Positions 6,267 through 10,052 of a stretch of 10,052 nucleotides of DNA are shown piece by piece. The translations under genes were made by a program, and so were the position numbers. Source of the stretch: an uncultured Bacteroidales bacterium (lineage in GTDB: Bacteria; Bacteroidota; Bacteroidia; Bacteroidales; F082). Under the pieces are notes generated by a model. That model saw nothing but the letters and a program-made list of their open reading frames with translations. It did not search any database and was not told the DNA's origin. The DNA lies in contig CALFIT010000275.1 in assembly GCA_937877465.1 (NCBI GenBank), positions 1-10,052 of the forward strand, written 5' to 3'. Position 1 is the stretch's first letter. Each line of letters opens with the position of its first letter.

Positions 6267-8087
6267 ATGACCCTCTTAGACTGGCTCCCGATAACGAAAA
6301 AAGAGACCGACCTGCGCGGTTGGGACGAGGTGGACATTGTCTTTATCACGGGCGATGCCTACGTCGACCATCCCGCTTTCGGGGCTGCCGTCATCGGGAG
6401 GGTGCTGGAACACAACGGTTTCCGCGTGGCCCTCATCCCGCAACCCAACTGGCGCGACGACCTGCGCGACTTCAAGAAATTCGGCAGGCCGAGGCTGTTT
6501 TTCGGCGTTTCGGCGGGTTGCATGGACTCGATGGTGAACCACTACACCGCCAACCGTCGCCTGCGCAGCAACGACGCCTACACCCCCGGCGGCGAGGCCG
6601 GCTTCCGTCCCGACCGCGCCACAGTGGTTTACAGCAACATCCTCAGGCAACTCTACCCCGACACACCTATTATAATAGGCGGCATCGAGGCCTCGTTGCG
6701 CCGCGTGACCCACTACGACTATTGGGACGACTGCTTGAAACCTACCATCTTGGTGGATTCCAAAGCGGATTTAGGCGTTTACGGCATGGGCGAACTCACC
6801 ATCGTGGAAATCGCCAAGGCCATCCAAAGCGGAAAGAAAGTCAGCGAGCTGACCGACATCCCGCAGACCTTCTTCCTGCAAGACAAAACAGGAAAACTGC
6901 CCGATTTCGACGGCGAGACCATCGAACTCGTTTCGCACGAAGTATGCTTGAAAGACAAGAAGAAATACGCCTCCAACTTCCGCCACATCGAGGAAGAATC
7001 GAACAAGAAACACGCTGCGAGGCTCATCCAAGACGTTGGAAGCCAAAGGTTAATCATCAACCCGCCCTTGCCGACCTTCACCACAGAGCAAATCGATGCC
7101 TCGTTTGACTTGCCCTACACCCGCCTGCCGCACCCGAAATACGCCAAGCGCGGTGTCATTCCGGCCTACGAGATGATACGCCACTCCGTCAACCTGCATC
7201 GAGGCTGCTTCGGCGGCTGCGCGTTCTGCACCATCTCGGCGCACCAAGGCAAGTTTGTGGCCTCGCGGAGCAAGGAAAGCATCATGCGCGAAGTGGAAAA
7301 AGTCGTTGAGATGGAAGACTTCAAGGGCTACATCAGCGACCTCGGCGGGCCGTCGGCCAACATGTACCGCATGAAAGGCAAGGACGAGCGGCTTTGCGAA
7401 AAATGCGCCCGACCGACTTGCCTGCAACCCACCGTGTGCAAGAACCTCGACACCGACCACCATCCGCTCATCGACATCTATAAAGAGGTGGATGCGCACC
7501 CGAAGGTGAAGAAAGCCACCATCGGATCAGGCATCCGCTACGACCTGTTTTTACACGACTGCACGCCCGAGGAAAACAAGGCGATGGGCTACGACGAATA
7601 TTTCCGCCAATTGGTCACGCGGCACGTCAGCGGGCGACTGAAAGTGGCCCCCGAGCACACTAACGACGCCGTGCTAAAACTCATGCGCAAGCCCAAATTC
7701 GACATGTTCGTCAAGCTGAAGAAGAAATTCGACCAAATCAACGAGAAGGAGCACCTGAACCAGCAACTGATACCTTATTTCATCTCCAGCCATCCCGATT
7801 GTTACCTTGAGGACATGGCGGAATTGGCCGTGAAAACCAAGGAATTGGGTTACCGTTTGGAGCAGGTGCAGGACTTCACACCCACACCCATGACTTTGGC
7901 TACTGAAATCTATTATTCCGGCTACGACCCCTACACCTTGGAGCCCGTCTTTTGCGCCAAGACCAAAGAGGAAAAGCTCGCCCAACAACGCTTTTTCTTC
8001 TGGTACAAACCCGAAAACCGCGAGTGGGTGAAGAGCGCCTTGAGAAGAATTGGGCATCCTGAGTGGATTAAAAAGCTTTTCAAATAA
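6267..8087 (+). CDS. ygiQ: YgiQ family radical SAM protein
   Basis: This 606-residue protein belongs to the YgiQ family of the radical SAM superfamily, which cleaves S-adenosylmethionine with a 4Fe-4S cluster to form a radical. The reaction of YgiQ itself is not established. The N-terminal domain (about 1-290) has the family signatures DWLPIT near the start and IIIGGIEASLRR (135-146). The radical SAM CX3CX2C cluster motif is C314, C318 and C321 in RGCFGGCAFC. A second cysteine group, C377, C380, C385 and C391, follows, ending in VCKNLDTDHHPL; similar residues occur in other YgiQ proteins and may bind a metal. RHVSGRLKVAPEHT lies farther on, and the C-terminus carries the DUF3362-like region, ending in FFWYKPENREWVKSALRR. 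The protein is shorter than E. coli YgiQ (about 740) but normal for Bacteroidota. It has its own promoter and lies 42 bases before the next gene. Confidence 0.93.
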   Translation: MTLLDWLPITKKETDLRGWDEVDIVFITGDAYVDHPAFGAAVIGRVLEHNGFRVALIPQPNWRDDLRDFKKFGRPRLFFGVSAGCMDSMVNHYTANRRLRSNDAYTPGGEAGFRPDRATVVYSNILRQLYPDTPIIIGGIEASLRRVTHYDYWDDCLKPTILVDSKADLGVYGMGELTIVEIAKAIQSGKKVSELTDIPQTFFLQDKTGKLPDFDGETIELVSHEVCLKDKKKYASNFRHIEEESNKKHAARLIQDVGSQRLIINPPLPTFTTEQIDASFDLPYTRLPHPKYAKRGVIPAYEMIRHSVNLHRGCFGGCAFCTISAHQGKFVASRSKESIMREVEKVVEMEDFKGYISDLGGPSANMYRMKGKDERLCEKCARPTCLQPTVCKNLDTDHHPLIDIYKEVDAHPKVKKATIGSGIRYDLFLHDCTPEENKAMGYDEYFRQLVTRHVSGRLKVAPEHTNDAVLKLMRKPKFDMFVKLKKKFDQINEKEHLNQQLIPYFISSHPDCYLEDMAELAVKTKELGYRLEQVQDFTPTPMTLATEIYYSGYDPYTLEPVFCAKTKEEKLAQQRFFFWYKPENREWVKSALRRIGHPEWIKKLFK

Positions 8088-8096
8088 AAATTTCAC

Positions 8097-8104
8097 TATT
8101 TTTG
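8097..8104 (+). promoter_or_regulatory. Promoter -7 element for the nicotinamidase-like gene
   Basis: TATTTTTG, followed by CGCC, matches TAnnTTTG and lies just after the ygiQ stop codon (8085-8087), 25 bases before the ATG at 8130. The -33 position falls in the last codons of ygiQ and has only a weak match (cttttc, about 8076-8081). The gene may therefore be transcribed independently of ygiQ. Confidence 0.5.
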
Positions 8105-8129
8105 CGCCAAATTTCAAAACCTTACAATA

Positions 8130-8861
8130 ATGAAGAAACATCTTATCGGAGCCATCATGCTCATCGCTGCCCTCGCCTTCACGGGCTGCAGCAACAACGA
8201 AAAAAAGGAAAAGAAAGAAAAGGCCGACAAAGCCAAGGTTGAAATGGACGACGCGATGCCAGAGAAACCCGAACTTCCCAACCGTCTGCTCATCATCGTC
8301 GACCCGCAAGTCGACTTCACCACGGGCAGCTTGGCCACGGCCAACGGCCCTGCCGCCATGGATTACTTAGCCAACGCACTGAAAGAAGGCGCTTGGCAGA
8401 ACTACGGCTGGATCGTGGTCACCCAGGACTTCCACCCGGCCAATCACTGCTCGTTTGTGGAGCAAGGCGGCGACTTCCCGCCTCACTGCGTGCAAGGCAC
8501 TGAAGGCATGGAGGTCTATCCCGCCCTGCAACAGGTGTTGAGCGACATCCTGCCCGACATCCCCAACATCCACTATATGCAAAAGGGCGACCTGCCTGAG
8601 AAGGAAGAGTTCAGCATCTTCCAGAACGAACAATGCGGCGCGAAACTCACCAACACCATCAACGAAATCGGCTTCGAAGGCATCGACATCTGCGGCATCG
8701 CCACCGACTATTGCGTCTATGAAACCACCAAAGACCTGATGGCTTTCTATCCCGCCAAGCAAATCCGCATCGTCACCAACTGCCTCGCCGCCGTCGACGA
8801 GAGCGACACCAAACTTGCCGACCTGATGAAGGATAACGGCATTCAAGGGATTGATTTTTAA
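8130..8861 (+). CDS. Putative lipoprotein nicotinamidase / isochorismatase-family hydrolase
   Basis: This 243-residue protein carries a lipoprotein signal peptide: MKKH, then a hydrophobic stretch (5-17), then FTGC with the lipidated Cys at 20. A Lys/Glu-rich linker (24-38) leads into a cysteine-hydrolase domain (about 51-243). The domain resembles PncA nicotinamidase, which converts nicotinamide to nicotinate. By alignment with known nicotinamidases, the catalytic triad would be D58 (IIVDPQVDF), K152 (MQKGDLP) and C195 (GIATDYCV). The metal site would be D100 and H102 (TQDFHP) plus H119 (FPPHCVQGTEG), the last lying in a signature typical of nicotinamidases. All are present, so it is probably active. 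The unusual feature is export: PncA is normally cytosolic. The mature protein would be anchored in a membrane, facing the periplasm or cell surface. Another amide or isochorismatase-like substrate remains possible. It is followed closely by a PTS_EIIC_2 gene. Confidence 0.87.
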   Translation: MKKHLIGAIMLIAALAFTGCSNNEKKEKKEKADKAKVEMDDAMPEKPELPNRLLIIVDPQVDFTTGSLATANGPAAMDYLANALKEGAWQNYGWIVVTQDFHPANHCSFVEQGGDFPPHCVQGTEGMEVYPALQQVLSDILPDIPNIHYMQKGDLPEKEEFSIFQNEQCGAKLTNTINEIGFEGIDICGIATDYCVYETTKDLMAFYPAKQIRIVTNCLAAVDESDTKLADLMKDNGIQGIDF

Positions 8862-8862
8862 T

Positions 8863-8897
8863 CAGTTGACAGTTGATAGTTGACAGTTATCAGTTAA
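8863..8897. repeat. Heptad tandem repeat (5 units) between two genes
   Basis: Five 7-base units lie end to end: CAGTTGA, CAGTTGA, TAGTTGA, CAGTTAT, CAGTTAA. They fill nearly all of the 42-base gap between the nicotinamidase-like stop codon (8859-8861) and the PTS_EIIC_2 start (8904). Arrays of this CAGTTGA/TAGTTGA kind are common between genes in Bacteroidota. A weak inverted pair (TGATA at 8874-8878 and TATCA at 8888-8892) is present, but there is no convincing terminator. Confidence 0.9.
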
Positions 8898-8903
8898 GTA
8901 TTG

Positions 8904-9923
8904 ATGACAAAATTCAAATCATTCCTGCAACGCAAGGGCGTCGACATGAGCTGGAAGGCCTACTTTGTCGACGCTCTTGGCGCTATGGCGTTGGGCTTGT
9001 TCGCCTCGTTGCTCATCGGCACCATCTTCCAGACCATCGGCGACAAGACGGGCATCGAGGCGTTCTTGGTCATCGCGAAATACGCCAAGGCCGCCACGGG
9101 AGCCGCCATCGCTGTGGCCATCGCCTACAAGCTCGGCTGCGAGGGCTTGGTGCTGTTCAGTGCCATCGCCGTGGGCATCGCCGGCAACGAACTCGGCGGT
9201 CCGATGGGTGCCTACGTCGCCGTCATCGTGGCCGTTGAGTTGGGCAAGATGGTGTATAAGGAGACCCAAGTCGACATCTTGGTCACGCCCGCCGTGGTCA
9301 TCATCAGCGGCGTGTTGGTGGCCTACGCCGTGGGCGCACCCATCCAAAAGGTGATGAACGCCCTTGGCACCTTCATCGAAAACGCCACGCAGATGCAGCC
9401 TTTCCTTATGGGCATCGTCGTTTCGGTGGTCATCGGCATGGTGCTCACCCTGCCCATCAGCTCGGCGGCCATCTGCCTTGCCATCGGTTTGGGCGGCTTG
9501 GCAGGCGGAGCGGCCACAGCGGGTTGCTGCGCCCAGATGATCGGCTTCGCCGTGCTGAGTTTCAAGGAAAACCGTTGGGGAGGCTTAGTGGCGCAAGGCC
9601 TCGGCACCTCGATGCTGCAAATGGGCAACATCGTGAAGAATCCCAAAATCTGGATTCCTGTTTTGCTCACCTCAGCCATCACCGGACCTATTTCGACCTG
9701 CGTTTTCCATTTGGAGAACATCCCCATCGGCTCTGGCATGGGCACCTGCGGACTCGTCGGACCCATCGGCATCTACACGGCCATGCCCGACGGAGGCTTG
9801 AACATGTGGATCGGCATGTTGTTGGTTTGCTTTGTGTTGCCCGCCGTTCTGTCCTGGCTCTTCGGCCTGATACTCCGTAAGATAGGCTGGATTCGCGAAG
9901 GCGACCTCAAAATCGACTGCTGA
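8904..9923 (+). CDS. PTS_EIIC_2 family membrane protein (PfoR-like)
   Basis: This 339-residue polytopic membrane protein belongs to the PTS_EIIC_2 family, which includes clostridial PfoR. Such proteins resemble the membrane (IIC) subunit of sugar phosphotransferase systems but usually stand alone, and no substrate is established. A cytosolic start (MTKFKSFLQRKGVD) precedes the family-typical YFVDALGAMALGLFASLLIG (20-39). Gly/Ala-rich helices follow throughout. Conserved-looking stretches are GNELGGPMGAY (94-104), LPISSAAICLAIGLGGLAGG (183-202) and GCCAQMIGFAV (207-217), with GTCGLVGPIGIY (280-291) near the end. The frame also offers TTG at 8901, one codon upstream; ATG at 8904 is preferred. 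No EIIA or EIIB gene is visible. The stop codon overlaps the recX start by one base (TGATG), so the two are probably co-translated. Transport of a sugar, some other solute, or a regulatory role are all possible. Confidence 0.88.
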   Translation: MTKFKSFLQRKGVDMSWKAYFVDALGAMALGLFASLLIGTIFQTIGDKTGIEAFLVIAKYAKAATGAAIAVAIAYKLGCEGLVLFSAIAVGIAGNELGGPMGAYVAVIVAVELGKMVYKETQVDILVTPAVVIISGVLVAYAVGAPIQKVMNALGTFIENATQMQPFLMGIVVSVVIGMVLTLPISSAAICLAIGLGGLAGGAATAGCCAQMIGFAVLSFKENRWGGLVAQGLGTSMLQMGNIVKNPKIWIPVLLTSAITGPISTCVFHLENIPIGSGMGTCGLVGPIGIYTAMPDGGLNMWIGMLLVCFVLPAVLSWLFGLILRKIGWIREGDLKIDC

Positions 9924-10052
9924 TGCCGAAAAACCCTGCCAAACCGCTTACGCCCGACCAAGTGTTGGACAAGATGGCCAAATACTGCGCCTATCAGGAA
10001 CGTTGCGTGAAAGACGTTAGGGAGAAACTGAAAACCTTCGACATCGCACAAG
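9923..10052 (+). CDS. recX: Regulatory protein RecX, N-terminal part (runs off window)
   Basis: The first 43 codons are present and remain open at the window edge. RecX binds RecA filaments and limits their activity in recombination and SOS induction. The readable part contains the first RecX helical module: LTPDQVLDKMAKYCAYQERC (9-28), then VKDVREKLKTFDIAQ. The A-x-YCAYQERC and V-x-x-KL pattern is typical of Bacteroidota RecX. The ATG shares its A with the stop codon of the PTS_EIIC_2 gene, and no separate promoter is seen. The assignment rests on a short segment, so it is likely rather than certain. Confidence 0.8.
   Translation, partial: MPKNPAKPLTPDQVLDKMAKYCAYQERCVKDVREKLKTFDIAQ

Noticed and set aside
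6248..7108. Plus-strand open frame of 286 codons over the start of ygiQ
   Set aside because: Its product is Arg/His/Pro-rich, typical of an out-of-frame reading of GC-rich coding DNA; ygiQ is well supported in the other frame.

Overview
The window is ordinary-looking chromosomal DNA from a member of the Bacteroidota, most likely the Bacteroidales. I base this on the protein types (SufB, a YitT-family protein, a roughly 600-residue YgiQ, a PTS_EIIC_2 protein and RecX). I also base it on several start regions preceded by the Bacteroidota -7 promoter element TAnnTTTG, with little sign of Shine-Dalgarno sequences. The coding DNA is moderately GC-rich and the intergenic DNA is AT-rich. No genus can be named from the sequence alone.

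Layout. Bases 1-788 hold the N-terminal 262 codons of sufB on the minus strand, cut by the window edge. A 227-base divergent spacer (789-1015) carries an 8-bp tandem repeat, a strong hairpin and two back-to-back promoters. Bases 1016-3809 are a two-gene plus-strand unit: a membrane-anchored PHP-domain protein, then an overlapping GT-C (ArnT/PMT-like) glycosyltransferase. This unit converges, with only 6 bases between stop codons, on a minus-strand pair: pepT (3816-5036) and, upstream of it, a YitT/DUF2179 membrane protein (5145-6137). A terminator and a separate promoter lie between pepT and the YitT gene. A divergent promoter region (6138-6266) separates the YitT gene from ygiQ, a radical SAM protein (6267-8087). 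Then come a lipoprotein-type nicotinamidase/isochorismatase-fold protein (8130-8861), a heptad repeat, an orphan PTS_EIIC_2 membrane protein (8904-9923) and the first 43 codons of recX, which overlaps the preceding stop codon by one base.

How the genes work together. The PHP and glycosyltransferase genes overlap by 11 bases, so they are probably translated together, and both point to the cell envelope. SufB (Fe-S cluster assembly) and YgiQ (a 4Fe-4S radical SAM protein) share iron-sulfur chemistry only in general; they are not one operon. The nicotinamidase-like, PTS_EIIC_2 and recX genes are co-directional and closely spaced. The PTS_EIIC_2-recX overlap suggests co-translation but gives no clear shared pathway.

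I found no mobile element, CRISPR array, tRNA, rRNA or defence system. The points most worth a second look are the repeat-built hairpin in the sufB leader, the predicted export of a nicotinamidase, and the periplasmic PHP protein coupled to a glycosyltransferase.
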